A DNA stretch of 64,000 nucleotides from Demequina salsinemoris. GTDB taxonomy: Bacteria; Actinomycetota; Actinomycetes; Actinomycetales; Demequinaceae. The stretch spans positions 310,001 to 374,000 of the forward strand of contig NZ_BBQZ01000003.1 in the NCBI RefSeq assembly GCF_000974805.1. The letters run 5' to 3'. This document shows, one piece after another, positions 10,354 to 18,375 of this stretch (positions are counted from its first letter, which is position 1; each line of letters starts with the position of its first letter). A program made the position numbers and the translations under genes. The notes below the pieces were generated by a model. The model made no database searches and had not been told where the DNA came from. It saw only the letters and a list, made by a program, of their open reading frames with translations.

Positions 10354-10439
10354 CGCGGCGAGACGCGTTGATCTGATCCGCGCGACACGCGCGCGTCCTG
10401 CCGGGCGAATCCGGCCACGGGACGTACCTTCGTCGTGGA

Positions 10440-10492
10440 TCAACTTGACATAACTATAACCCTCAAGTTGAAGGTTAATGTTTAGGGGGAGG
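10440..10492 (+). promoter_or_regulatory. ftsZ upstream control region with nested inverted repeats
   Basis: The 144 bases between ftsQ and ftsZ hold an AT-rich island in otherwise GC-rich DNA. TCAACTTGA (10440-10448) and TCAAGTTGA (10463-10471) are exact reverse complements. The second arm is also the core of a near-perfect 21-bp palindrome at 10457-10477 (TAACCCTCAA, centre G, TTGAAGGTTA; 9 of 10 pairs match). TTGACA stands at 10445-10450 and TAATGT at 10476-10481. GGGGGAGG (10485-10492) is the ribosome-binding site. Known for actinobacteria: the MerR-family regulator FtsR binds the ftsZ promoter in Corynebacterium. That this palindrome is its site is inference. Exact -35/-10 elements remain uncertain. 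Confidence 0.6.
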
Positions 10493-10497
10493 CACCC

Positions 10498-11661
10498 ATG
10501 GCCGCACCGCAGAACTACATCACCAACATCAAGGTCGTCGGAGTCGGCGGCGGCGGCGTCAACGCCGTCAACCGCATGATCGACGTCGGGCTCAAGGGCG
10601 CCGAGTTCATCGCGATCAACACCGACGCGCAGGCGCTGCTCATGTCCGACGCGGACGTGAAGCTCGACATCGGCCGCGAGCTCACCCGTGGGCTCGGCGC
10701 CGGAGCCGACCCCGAGGTGGGGCGCCAGGCCGCCGAGGACCACGAGGACGAGATCACCGAGGCGCTCAAGGGCGCCGACATGGTCTTCGTGACCGCGGGC
10801 GAGGGCGGCGGCACCGGCACCGGCGGCGCTCCCGTCGTCGCCAAGATCGCCCGGGGGCTCGGAGCGCTGACCGTGGGCGTCGTGACGCGGCCGTTCGGCT
10901 TCGAGGGCCGTCGCCGCGCCGACCAGGCCGACACCGGCATCCAGCGTCTGCGTGAGGAGGTCGACACCCTCATCGTGATCCCGAACGACCGGCTGCTCGA
11001 CATCTCCGACGCCCAGCTGAGCGTCCTCGGAGCGTTCGCGGCGGCCGACCAGGTCCTCCAGGGCGGCGTGCAGGGCATCACCGACCTCATCACGACGCCC
11101 GGCCTCATCAACGTCGACTTCAACGACGTGAAGTCCGTCATGCAGGGTGCGGGAACCGCGCTCATGGGCGTCGCGTCGGCGCGCGGCGAGGGCCGTGCGC
11201 TCGAGGCGGCGGAGGGCGCGATCTCGTCGCCGCTGCTCGAGGCCTCGATCGAGGGCGCGCACGGCGTGCTCCTGTCGATCTCGGGTGGCTCGAACCTTGG
11301 CATCAAGGAGGTCGAGTCCGCGGCGCGCCTGGTGCGCGAGGCCGCGCACGCGGAGGCGAACATCATCTTCGGAACCGTCATCGACGACTCGCTCGGCGAC
11401 GAGCTGCGCATCACGGTCATCGCCGCGGGCTTCGACGGCGGCGCCCCGACCTACCGCCAGCACGACCAGGCGGTCGGCGGCGTCGAGACCAAGCCCGCCG
11501 CGGCCGCGGCGCCGGCGGCGCCTGTGTCCGCACCGATCGAGAAGCCTGCGATCCCGACCGCGATCGACGACGAGCCCGAGGCTCTGACGGACGCGATCCA
11601 GGTCACGCCCCAGGTCGTCTCGGCCGCGGACGAGCTGGACGTCCCCGACTTCCTGCGGTAA
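10498..11661 (+). CDS. ftsZ: Cell division GTPase FtsZ
   Basis: Tubulin-like GTPase that forms the Z ring. The N-terminal nucleotide fold starts [19 protein letters not shown]. The tubulin signature [13 protein letters not shown] lies near residues 103-115, PFGFEGRRR follows, and the catalytic T7 loop is [11 protein letters not shown]. The globular domain ends near residue 320, then an alanine/proline-rich linker leads to the conserved C-terminal peptide ELDVPDFLR, which binds partners such as SepF. Length is 387 residues. The ATG at 10498 follows a strong GGGGGAGG. Confidence 0.98.
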   Translation: MAAPQNYITNIKVVGVGGGGVNAVNRMIDVGLKGAEFIAINTDAQALLMSDADVKLDIGRELTRGLGAGADPEVGRQAAEDHEDEITEALKGADMVFVTAGEGGGTGTGGAPVVAKIARGLGALTVGVVTRPFGFEGRRRADQADTGIQRLREEVDTLIVIPNDRLLDISDAQLSVLGAFAAADQVLQGGVQGITDLITTPGLINVDFNDVKSVMQGAGTALMGVASARGEGRALEAAEGAISSPLLEASIEGAHGVLLSISGGSNLGIKEVESAARLVREAAHAEANIIFGTVIDDSLGDELRITVIAAGFDGGAPTYRQHDQAVGGVETKPAAAAAPAAPVSAPIEKPAIPTAIDDEPEALTDAIQVTPQVVSAADELDVPDFLR

Positions 11662-11668
11662 CCGCCGC

Positions 11669-12406
11669 ATGCTCGACGCCGGGCTGCCAGTCAGAGCGTT
11701 CTTCACGGACCGTCGGGGCGGCCACTCAGCGGCCCCGTACGACAGTCTCAACGTCGCGCTCCACGTCGACGACGATCCGGATGCGGTCGCCCGCAACCGG
11801 GTCGTCGTGTCGGAGGCGGCGGGCGCGCTCGTGACCTTCCTCGAGGCCGATCACGGCATCCGCGTCGCGCGGATCGACGAGCCGACGCCCCGGCCGCCCC
11901 TGGCCGACGTCCTCATCACCGCGACGCCCGGGATAGCGCTCGCCGCGATCGCCGCCGACTGCGTGCCGCTGCTCCTGCACGACCCGTCCACGGGGGCCGT
12001 GGCGGCCGTGCACTCGGGGCGTGAGGGGCTGTACCGAGGAGTCGTCGACGCCGCCATCGCAGCGATGCTCGACCTGCGACCTGGCGGGGCGGGCGCGGCC
12101 GGGATCCGGGCCTCGATCGGGCCCGCCATCTGCGGCGCGTGCTACGAGGTCCCCGAGGACATGCGCGCCCGCGTCGGGGAGCGCCACCCGGTCGCGATCG
12201 CATCGACCTCGTGGGGCACGCCATCCCTCGACATCCCGCGCGCGATCGAGACCCGGCTCACCGAGCTGGGCGTCGGGCCCGTGCTGCGGCATCGCTTCTG
12301 CACGCTCGAGGACACGCGGTGGTTCTCGCATCGTCGCGACGGTCGCACCGGCCGCCACGCCGGCGTGATCGTGTGCGAGGGTCCCGTCGGCGTGTCGGTC
12401 CCGTGA
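11669..12406 (+). CDS. pgeF: Peptidoglycan editing factor / multicopper-oxidase-fold protein PgeF (YfiH/DUF152)
   Basis: YfiH-family protein; the E. coli homologue cleaves UDP-MurNAc carrying L-Ser instead of L-Ala, so it guards peptidoglycan precursors. The sequence contains [34 protein letters not shown] and [16 protein letters not shown]. These hold the His/Cys residues of the zinc-binding site; HSGREG replaces the more usual HAGWRG. Length is 245 residues. It starts 7 bases after ftsZ and lies between ftsZ and sepF, the usual actinobacterial position. The ylmE/yggS PLP-homeostasis gene often found next is missing here. Confidence 0.88.
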   Translation: MLDAGLPVRAFFTDRRGGHSAAPYDSLNVALHVDDDPDAVARNRVVVSEAAGALVTFLEADHGIRVARIDEPTPRPPLADVLITATPGIALAAIAADCVPLLLHDPSTGAVAAVHSGREGLYRGVVDAAIAAMLDLRPGGAGAAGIRASIGPAICGACYEVPEDMRARVGERHPVAIASTSWGTPSLDIPRAIETRLTELGVGPVLRHRFCTLEDTRWFSHRRDGRTGRHAGVIVCEGPVGVSVP

Positions 12407-12476
12407 CCGGACGAGGCCGAGACCTAACGTGGTGGCAGATGGCACAGGACATCCATCACGGGAGAGGAGCACGCCG

Positions 12477-12947
12477 ATGAGCGCGGTGCGCAAGGTTGTT
12501 CAGTACCTCGGCTTCGACGTCAGTGAGCACGAGGACTACGACTACTCCGAGGAGGAGCTCGCCCCGGTGACCAACCTCCACGAGGCGGCGGAGTCCCGCA
12601 AGAGCTCTCCCGCGACCGGATCCGTCCGCGCCGCCCACCGCGAGCCCTCGGCCCCGCAGTCGAAGAGCCTGCGTCGCATCCAGACCATCAACCCGCGCTC
12701 GTACAACGACGCGCGCCTGATCGGCGAGGCCTTCCGCTCGGGCGTGCCCGTCATCATGAACCTCACCGAGATGTCCGACGCCGACGCCAAGCGTCTCGTC
12801 GACTTCTCCGCCGGACTGTCCTTCGGGCTGCACGGCTCGATCGAGCGCGTCACCACCTCGGTGTTCCTGCTGTCCCCGGCGCACGTCGAGATCGGCATCG
12901 ACAACGAGCAGCAGCAGGACCACCAGACCTTCTACAACCAGGCCTGA
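12477..12947 (+). CDS. sepF: Z-ring membrane anchor SepF
   Basis: SepF links FtsZ to the membrane in organisms without FtsA. An N-terminal stretch able to form an amphipathic helix ([13 protein letters not shown]) is followed by an acidic linker. The folded SepF domain begins around residue 65 with [19 protein letters not shown] and continues through [19 protein letters not shown] and [15 protein letters not shown]. Length is 156 residues. The ATG at 12477 has GGGAGAGGAG about 6 bases upstream; the frame is open further 5' without a better signal. A TAACGT -10-like box at 12425-12430 suggests its own promoter. Confidence 0.95.
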   Translation: MSAVRKVVQYLGFDVSEHEDYDYSEEELAPVTNLHEAAESRKSSPATGSVRAAHREPSAPQSKSLRRIQTINPRSYNDARLIGEAFRSGVPVIMNLTEMSDADAKRLVDFSAGLSFGLHGSIERVTTSVFLLSPAHVEIGIDNEQQQDHQTFYNQA

Positions 12948-12988
12948 GCCGCGTCTCGGGCGCTGCGGGAACCCTGCGGTTCGTCGGC

Positions 12989-12994
12989 TAGGCT
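12989..12994 (+). promoter_or_regulatory. -10 box TAGGCT of leaderless yggT transcript
   Basis: TAGGCT fits the TAnnnT -10 pattern and lies exactly 6 bases before the GTG start at 13001, so transcription would begin at or next to the start codon. No convincing -35 is seen. No Shine-Dalgarno sequence exists in the gap. Confidence 0.55.
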
Positions 12995-13000
12995 CGTCGC

Positions 13001-13288
13001 GTGAACGTCATCTTCGGCCTGCTGGAATTCCTCGTCTTCCTGTTCCTCATGTTCCTGCTGGGACGTGTCGTGCTGAGCTGGGTGCAGGTCCTCGCACGCG
13101 ATTGGCGCCCCACGGGCGTCGCAGCGGTCGTGGTCGAGTCCGTGTACAGCGTGACCGACCCGCCGATCAAGTTCCTGCGCTCGATCATCCCGCCGATCAC
13201 CATCGGCCAGATCCGTCTGGACCTGGCCGTGATCATCCTGTTCTTCGTGTGCTACTTCCTCATGATGGTGTTCTCGCTCTTCGGCTGA
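13001..13288 (+). CDS. YggT-family integral membrane protein
   Basis: Ninety-five residues with two hydrophobic segments (FGLLEFLVFLFLMFLLGRVVL and VIILFFVCYFLMMVFSLFG) around a conserved loop VESVYSVTDPPIKFLRSIIPP, the YggT/Ycf19 signature. The family is linked to division-site and membrane organisation, but the biochemical role is not settled. Its place between sepF and divIVA is the conserved Gram-positive arrangement. The GTG start follows a -10 box by 6 bases and has no ribosome-binding site, so it is probably leaderless. Confidence 0.9.
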   Translation: MNVIFGLLEFLVFLFLMFLLGRVVLSWVQVLARDWRPTGVAAVVVESVYSVTDPPIKFLRSIIPPITIGQIRLDLAVIILFFVCYFLMMVFSLFG

Positions 13289-13407
13289 TTTCGGCGCCGA
13301 CCTGGGACGTCTCAGGAGCGGGCTCAAGTGCGAGCCGATATTTAAGTGAGTAGAGTGACGGAAACGACGCGTTCGTTTCATGTTCGGACGTAGCGAAGGG
13401 GTGACCC

Positions 13408-14796
13408 ATGGCTTTGCTGACAGCAGAGGACGTGCTTAACAAGGCGTTCTCGAAGACGAAGTACCGCGAGGGCTTCGACCAGGACGAGGTCGACGACTTC
13501 CTCGATGAGGTGGCGCACACGATCTCCGTGCTCACCGCGGAGCGTGACGACCTCCAGCAGCGCTTGGCTGCCGCCCCCGCCTCAGGCGTGGCCGCGCCCG
13601 TGGCGCAGGAGGCCGAGCCCGAGTCGCTGCTCGCGGCGGCGACGGACCCGGCTCAGGCCGGCGGTCCGGAGATGGTCGCGATGGCTCAGAAGCTGCAGGA
13701 CGAGTACGTCCGCGCGGGCGAGGAGGAGCGCGACCGCATCGTCGAGGAGGCACGCGTCAAGGCGGACGAGCTCGTCCGCCAGGCCGAGTCCGACTCGTCG
13801 GCCCGCATGGACCAGCTGGCGCAGGAGCGCTCGGCCGTCGAGCGCAAGATCGATGACCTGCGCCGCTTCGAGCGCGACTACCGCGCCCGCCTGAAGACCT
13901 ATCTCGAGAACCTGCTCGGTGACCTCGACCACGGCGAGGCGCCCACGGGCGTCGCGGCCTCTGGGCCCGCCGCCGCGATCCCCGAGACATCGAGCCCCGC
14001 CACGTCGAGCATGGCCGGGCTTGAGGCGGCGGTCGCCGCCGCAGCGCTCGAGGAGGCCGCTGTCGGCGTCGGTGAGGACACGATCCCCATGGACGACGAG
14101 GTGGTCGAGGAGCCCGTGGCCGAGGAGGCCGAGGCTGAGGTGTTCGAGGCCGTGGCTGAGGAGTCGGAAGAGGCCGTCGTCGAGGCCGAGGAGGCCGCCG
14201 ACGAGTCGCCGGTCGAGGACTTCGCCCCTGTGGGGTCCGAGGCCGAGCCCGACGCGATGCCCTTCGGCGGCTTCCACCCGTACGGGGAGCCCGTCGCAGA
14301 GGCTGAGCCGGAGCCCGTGGCCGTCGAGGAGCCGGTGGCCGAGGAGGACTCCGCACCCGCCTGGTCGGCAGCGATGCCCACCTTCGGCGCGGAGCCGACC
14401 GCGGTCGAGGCCGAGGAGTCCGCTCCCTACCAGCCGCGCATGTTCGCGGCACCGGAGGAGCAAGCGGCGGACGAGCCTCAGCCCGAGGCCGCGCCGGCGC
14501 GCGCCTCGCTGTTCGGGGCCCCCGCGGCGCAGCCCGAGGAGGCGCCCTACACGCCTCAGACGTGGGCCGCCCCGCAGGCCGCTTCCCCGGCAGCGCCGGA
14601 GCCCGCGAGCCCGGAGGCTCCGAGCTATGAGGCACCTGCGTCGGCGACGCCGATGTGGGCTCCCACGACGTCCGCTCCCTCGTCGACGTCGGCCGAGCCC
14701 GCGGCGGCCGCGGAGGAGGAGCCCGAGGCTCCCAAGCCGGACATCTACGACATCCGTTCGATCTTCGGGGACGTGACCCCGCGCAACGACGGCTGA
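13408..14796 (+). CDS. divIVA: Polar growth / septum-site protein DivIVA (Wag31-like)
   Basis: Scaffold protein that senses negative membrane curvature and directs pole and septum wall synthesis. The N-terminal lipid-binding segment ALLTAEDVLNKAFSKTKYREGFDQDEVDDFLDEV (in two parts, residues 2-36) is typical, followed by coiled coil to about residue 175 (LRRFERDYRARLKTYLENLL). The remaining 285 or so residues are acidic and alanine/proline/glutamate rich, ending in a conserved-looking PDIYDIRSIFGDV tail. At 462 residues it is much longer than mycobacterial Wag31, because of this tail. GAAGGGG precedes the ATG by about 7 bases. A strong hairpin ends the transcript. Confidence 0.94.
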   Translation: MALLTAEDVLNKAFSKTKYREGFDQDEVDDFLDEVAHTISVLTAERDDLQQRLAAAPASGVAAPVAQEAEPESLLAAATDPAQAGGPEMVAMAQKLQDEYVRAGEEERDRIVEEARVKADELVRQAESDSSARMDQLAQERSAVERKIDDLRRFERDYRARLKTYLENLLGDLDHGEAPTGVAASGPAAAIPETSSPATSSMAGLEAAVAAAALEEAAVGVGEDTIPMDDEVVEEPVAEEAEAEVFEAVAEESEEAVVEAEEAADESPVEDFAPVGSEAEPDAMPFGGFHPYGEPVAEAEPEPVAVEEPVAEEDSAPAWSAAMPTFGAEPTAVEAEESAPYQPRMFAAPEEQAADEPQPEAAPARASLFGAPAAQPEEAPYTPQTWAAPQAASPAAPEPASPEAPSYEAPASATPMWAPTTSAPSSTSAEPAAAAEEEPEAPKPDIYDIRSIFGDVTPRNDG

Positions 14797-14810
14797 TCCT
14801 CAGCACCTTC

Positions 14811-14844
14811 GGAGAGGGCCGGGCGGCGACGCCCGGCCCTCTCC
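14811..14844 (+). terminator. Strong GC-rich terminator hairpin after divIVA
   Basis: A perfect 15-bp stem (GGAGAGGGCCGGGCG against its complement) with a GCGA tetraloop begins 14 bases after the divIVA stop. There is no uridine tract, which is common for actinobacterial terminators. It closes the dcw-associated block. Confidence 0.8.
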
Positions 14845-14926
14845 GTGTCCCCGGCGCGGCGTCGGGCCCGGCAGACGTCCGATTATGGAAGGATGTACGC
14901 CGACGGCTGACAAGGCGCGTCACGCT

Positions 14927-14955
14927 TTGCCTGCGACGCGAAACAGGTCTACTCT
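14927..14955 (+). promoter_or_regulatory. Promoter of the TraR/DksA-type gene
   Basis: TTGCCT (14927-14932) and TACTCT (14950-14955) are separated by exactly 17 bases, a good match to a housekeeping sigma promoter. The predicted start lies about 20 bases upstream of the ATG at 14983, leaving room for the GAAGAGG ribosome-binding site. Confidence 0.6.
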
Positions 14956-14982
14956 CGCGTCACTACCGAGAAGAGGTGTGTC

Positions 14983-15435
14983 ATGACCAGCACGGACGTG
15001 ACGATCATCGAGATCGACCCGAACGACATCAAGGCGGCTTCCGTGAAGTCGTTGCCTGTGCGCGAGGGTGACGAGGCTTGGAAGGTCGCGGAGCTCAAGG
15101 ACATCGTGACGCTGCTCAACGCTGACGTGGCGCGGCTGCTCGAGGAGTTCCGGGACACGGAGCTCGAGCTGGATGACCTCCTGCACACCTCGGAGGGCGC
15201 GGGCGACGACCAGGCCGACGCCGGTTCCACCGCGCTCGAGCGTGAGCAGGAGATGTCGATCGTCAACAACACGCGCGAGATGCTCGAGCAGAGCGTCGAC
15301 GCGCTGCGTCGCATCAAGGCCGGCACCTTCGGCGCCTGCCAGGTGTGCGGCAACGGCATCGGCAAGGCTCGTCTCCAGGCGTTCCCCCGCGCGACGCACT
15401 GCGTCACCTGCAAGCAGCGCGAGGAGCGTCGTTGA
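14983..15435 (+). CDS. TraR/DksA C4-type zinc-finger protein
   Basis: 150 residues. The N-terminal half forms a predicted coiled coil (ELKDIVTLLNADVARLLEEF and following). The C-terminus has a four-cysteine zinc finger (C119xxC122 in CQVCGNGIGKARL, C140xxC143 in [11 protein letters not shown]). This architecture is that of TraR/DksA-like proteins, which in proteobacteria enter the RNA polymerase secondary channel; the actinobacterial relatives are much less studied, so a polymerase role is inference. The stop TGA overlaps the TTG start of lspA. Confidence 0.88.
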   Translation: MTSTDVTIIEIDPNDIKAASVKSLPVREGDEAWKVAELKDIVTLLNADVARLLEEFRDTELELDDLLHTSEGAGDDQADAGSTALEREQEMSIVNNTREMLEQSVDALRRIKAGTFGACQVCGNGIGKARLQAFPRATHCVTCKQREERR

Positions 15436-15950
15436 GCTGGCGGCCAGCCTTCTGGCTGGCCGCGATCCTCACGGTGGCGGTCGACCAGGCCACCAAGCAG
15501 TGGGCGCTGTCCGCGCTCACGCCGGGAACGAATCAGCCGCTCGTCGGTGATCTGCTGTCGCTGCAGCTCGTGTTCAACTCAGGGGCGGCGTTCTCCTTCG
15601 GGAACTCGAGCACGCTCATCCTCACCGTCGTCGCCCTCGTGCTCACGGTGGGCATCCTCTGGTACGGCCGACGCGCCTCGGCGACGTGGTCGGCGGTGGT
15701 GCTCGGCCTCGGCCTCGGCGGCGCGGTCGGCAACCTGATCGACCGGCTGTTCCGTGAGCCGTCGTTCGGGCAGGGGCACGTGGTCGACATGATCAAGTAC
15801 GGCGACCTCTTCATCGGCAACGTCGCGGACATCGCGATCGTCGGCGCGGCCGTCTGGGCGGTGCTCGCGGGGCTGTTCGGGCACCGACTCCTGGAGCACG
15901 AGGCGCCCTCCGCGCCGGTGACTGCCGAGGGCACGGCCGACGGTGTCTGA
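15432..15950 (+). CDS. lspA: Lipoprotein signal peptidase LspA
   Basis: Aspartic protease of the membrane that removes signal peptides from prolipoproteins (signal peptidase II). Four hydrophobic segments, [11 protein letters not shown], and the two catalytic aspartates in GNLIDRLF (D104) and NVADIAI (D133) are visible. Length is 172 residues. The TTG at 15432, overlapping the preceding stop as TTGA, gives a normal N-terminus ([11 protein letters not shown]); a longer frame upstream lies inside the zinc-finger gene. It overlaps the pseudouridine synthase gene by 8 bases, the common lspA-rluD pair. At least three lipoprotein substrates are encoded in this window. Confidence 0.93.
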   Translation: MSWRPAFWLAAILTVAVDQATKQWALSALTPGTNQPLVGDLLSLQLVFNSGAAFSFGNSSTLILTVVALVLTVGILWYGRRASATWSAVVLGLGLGGAVGNLIDRLFREPSFGQGHVVDMIKYGDLFIGNVADIAIVGAAVWAVLAGLFGHRLLEHEAPSAPVTAEGTADGV

Positions 15951-16860
15951 GACCCGCTACCTGCCGGTCCCTGACGCGGTCGTGGGGGAGCGGGCCGATG
16001 CCGCGCTGTCCAGGATGCTGGGGCTGTCGCGCACGAAGGCCGCCGAGATCCTCGAGTCAGGTGCCGCGATGCTCGACGGGCGCGTGCTCGGCAAGTCCGA
16101 CCGCCTCGCCGACGGCATCCTCGCCGTGGATATCCCGGACGAGCGCGAGCCCGCTCCCGAGCCCGAGATCCCCGGCGGCCTGACGATCGCGTATGAGGAC
16201 GAGGACCTCGTCGTCGTGGACAAGCCCGTCGGCGTGGCCGCGCATCCGTCGCCCGGGTGGACCGGCCCCACGGTGGTCGGCGCGCTCGCCTCCGCCGGGG
16301 TGACCCTGGCAGACGCCGGGCCTGCCGAGCGCAAGGGGATCGTGCATCGTCTGGACGTCGGCACGTCCGGACTCATGGTGGTCGCGAAGTCGGTGCCCGC
16401 GTACAGCGCGCTCAAGGCGGCGTTCAAGGAGCGCACGGTCGAGAAGATCTACCATGCTGTCGCGCAGGGCCACCTGGACCCTACGGTCGGCACGATCGAC
16501 GCGCCGATCGGACGGCACCCGAGCTCGGACTGGAAGTTCGCGGTGGTTGAGGGCGGGAAGCCCTCGGTCACGCACTACGAGGTGCTCGAGATGTTCCCCT
16601 CGGCGTCGCTGCTGGAGATCCATCTGGAGACCGGCCGCACCCATCAGATCCGCGTCCACATGCAGGCGATGCGGCATCCCCTCGTGGGCGACCTCACGTA
16701 CGGCGCGGATCCCACGCTCGCGAAGAAGGTCTCGCTGAGCCGCCAGTGGCTGCACGCGCATGAGCTCGCGTTCGCGCACCCGACCCGCGGTGGCGAGGTG
16801 CGCGTGGTCTCGCAGTATCCGGAGGACCTCGCCGCGGCTCTCGAGATCCTGAGGGGCTGA
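15943..16860 (+). CDS. RluA/RluD-family 23S rRNA pseudouridine synthase
   Basis: Converts uridine to pseudouridine in RNA. An N-terminal S4-like RNA-binding domain ([20 protein letters not shown], about residues 16-80) precedes the RluA catalytic domain with [15 protein letters not shown], in which D138 is the catalytic aspartate, and [13 protein letters not shown]. Length is 305 residues. The GTG at 15943 overlaps lspA by 8 bases. The exact target uridines (RluD-type helix 69) are inferred from family and from coupling to lspA. Confidence 0.92.
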   Translation: MSETRYLPVPDAVVGERADAALSRMLGLSRTKAAEILESGAAMLDGRVLGKSDRLADGILAVDIPDEREPAPEPEIPGGLTIAYEDEDLVVVDKPVGVAAHPSPGWTGPTVVGALASAGVTLADAGPAERKGIVHRLDVGTSGLMVVAKSVPAYSALKAAFKERTVEKIYHAVAQGHLDPTVGTIDAPIGRHPSSDWKFAVVEGGKPSVTHYEVLEMFPSASLLEIHLETGRTHQIRVHMQAMRHPLVGDLTYGADPTLAKKVSLSRQWLHAHELAFAHPTRGGEVRVVSQYPEDLAAALEILRG

Positions 16861-16861
16861 C

Positions 16862-17362
16862 ATGAGGGTCGAGACGGTCACGACCCCCGAGCTGCTGGAT
16901 CAGGCGATCGCGGTGAGGCTCGAGGTCTTCGTGACGGAGCAGGGCTTCGATGCCGAGGGCGAGCGCGACGCGGTGGACGACGACCCCCGCACCGTCCACG
17001 CGGTGTGCCTCGCCGATGACGGGACGATGCTGGGGACGGCTCGCCTCGTGGCGCCGGGCACGGACTCGGGTCGTGGCGTGGACGGCGGCATCGGCGGCAT
17101 GGATGCGTCCGTGCCGCACATCGGCCGCGTCGCGGTGACGCGCGCGGCTCGCGGCACCGGTGCGGGACGCGCGCTCATGGAGTTCCTCGAGCGCGAGGCG
17201 CTCGAGCGCTTCGGCGTCGACGGGGAGGCGCGCGTGGAGGTCAGCGCGCAGCGCCAGGCGATGCCGTTCTACCGCTCTCTGGGCTACACCGCCTTCGGCG
17301 ACGCGTACCTCGATGAGCACGTCTGGCACCAGGACGCGTTCCGCATCGTCCGCGACGCCTGA
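16862..17362 (+). CDS. GNAT-family N-acetyltransferase (ElaA-like)
   Basis: 166 residues with the GNAT fold. AVRLEVFVTEQGFDAEGERD and DDPRTVHAV at the start are like the ElaA/YjdJ group. The acetyl-CoA loop is HIGRVAVTRAARGTGAGRAL (about residues 86-105), and the C-terminal strand is AMPFYRSLGYTAFGDAYLDE. The substrate is unknown. It starts 1 base after the pseudouridine synthase stop and so belongs to the same operon. It converges on the hydrolase gene that follows. Confidence 0.85.
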   Translation: MRVETVTTPELLDQAIAVRLEVFVTEQGFDAEGERDAVDDDPRTVHAVCLADDGTMLGTARLVAPGTDSGRGVDGGIGGMDASVPHIGRVAVTRAARGTGAGRALMEFLEREALERFGVDGEARVEVSAQRQAMPFYRSLGYTAFGDAYLDEHVWHQDAFRIVRDA

Positions 17363-17390
17363 GACGCGTGCTGCCCCGAGGGCGCCGCCG

Positions 17391-18320
17391 TCAGGACTCG
17401 AGTGAGTCCAGGAACGCCAGGGCGGCGTCCGAGATCTGCTCGCGGGCGTCGTCGTTCGAGATCGTCGGCGTGCCGTCGCCCGGCTGAAGGCCGTAGGCTC
17501 CGAACTGCGCGTGGCTCCCGCCGTCGATCACGGTGAACGTCGAGTCGGCGGGCAGGTCATCGCGCGACGCGTCGATCTTGTCGGGCGTCGCGAGGCCGTC
17601 CTCGGAGCCTGAGATCGACAGCACGTCGCCCGCGAAGTCGCTCATGTCGTCGGCCGGGTATGAGGCGAGGAACAGGAGCCCTACGGGCAGGTCGCCGCCG
17701 TTGCCGACCTGGAGCGCCGCGACGGTGCCTCCGAGCGAGTGCCCGCCGACCACCCACTGGGCGTCGAGGTCGAGCTCGGCCGCCATGACGTAGCCGTCGA
17801 GGGCGAAGAAGCCGATGCCGAACGGCTGCTTGGTGATCACCACCGTGTGGCCCGCCTCCGCGAGCGGCCTCAGCACGGCCGCGTAGGCGCGCGGGTCGAC
17901 GCGCGCGCCGGGCTGGAACTCGAGCGCGATGTCGCTGGCCTCGCCGGTGGGCGCGAACAGGATGTAGTCCGCCGTCTCGGTGACCGTCACCGCGTCGTCG
18001 GAGGCCATGGCGGCGAGCGCGGGCTCGGTCGCGCTGAAGGGCCGCAGCCATGCGGTCACGGCGATCCAGCCCAGCCCCGCGACCGCGCCGAGGATCCGCA
18101 GCACGCGGCGCCACCCAGGGCGACCGCCCCAGCCGCGCCACGAGGCGACGCCCACGAGCGCCGCGCCCAGGACGGTCAGCGCCAGCATGATCGCGTACGC
18201 CGGGTGGCCGTGCCGCACCGCGCCCCACTGGGTGAGCAGCACCCACGCGACGACTGCGATCGCGGCGGCCGCGAGGGCGCGCTCGGTCCACACGAGCCAG
18301 GCTGGGGCGGTGGTCTTCAT
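17391..18320 (-). CDS. Membrane-anchored alpha/beta hydrolase
   Basis: 309 residues. Three hydrophobic segments in the first 95 residues (for example ALAAAAIAVVAWVLL and VLGAALVGVASW) anchor a C-terminal alpha/beta hydrolase domain. The nucleophile elbow is GGHSLGG with S195, a likely acid is in SEDGLATPDK and the histidine is in GGSHAQFGAYG; YILFAPTGEASDIALEF and LFLASYPADDM fit the PF12695-type hydrolases. The substrate is unknown. It lies alone on the minus strand, converging with the acetyltransferase gene and downstream of hrpA. Confidence 0.8.
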   Translation of the reverse strand: MKTTAPAWLVWTERALAAAAIAVVAWVLLTQWGAVRHGHPAYAIMLALTVLGAALVGVASWRGWGGRPGWRRVLRILGAVAGLGWIAVTAWLRPFSATEPALAAMASDDAVTVTETADYILFAPTGEASDIALEFQPGARVDPRAYAAVLRPLAEAGHTVVITKQPFGIGFFALDGYVMAAELDLDAQWVVGGHSLGGTVAALQVGNGGDLPVGLLFLASYPADDMSDFAGDVLSISGSEDGLATPDKIDASRDDLPADSTFTVIDGGSHAQFGAYGLQPGDGTPTISNDDAREQISDAALAFLDSLES

Positions 18321-18375
18321 GCTGCTCCTTCGGTGATGCAGGGACGATGCGTCGCTCGGGCGTGCGGCGGTCGCG

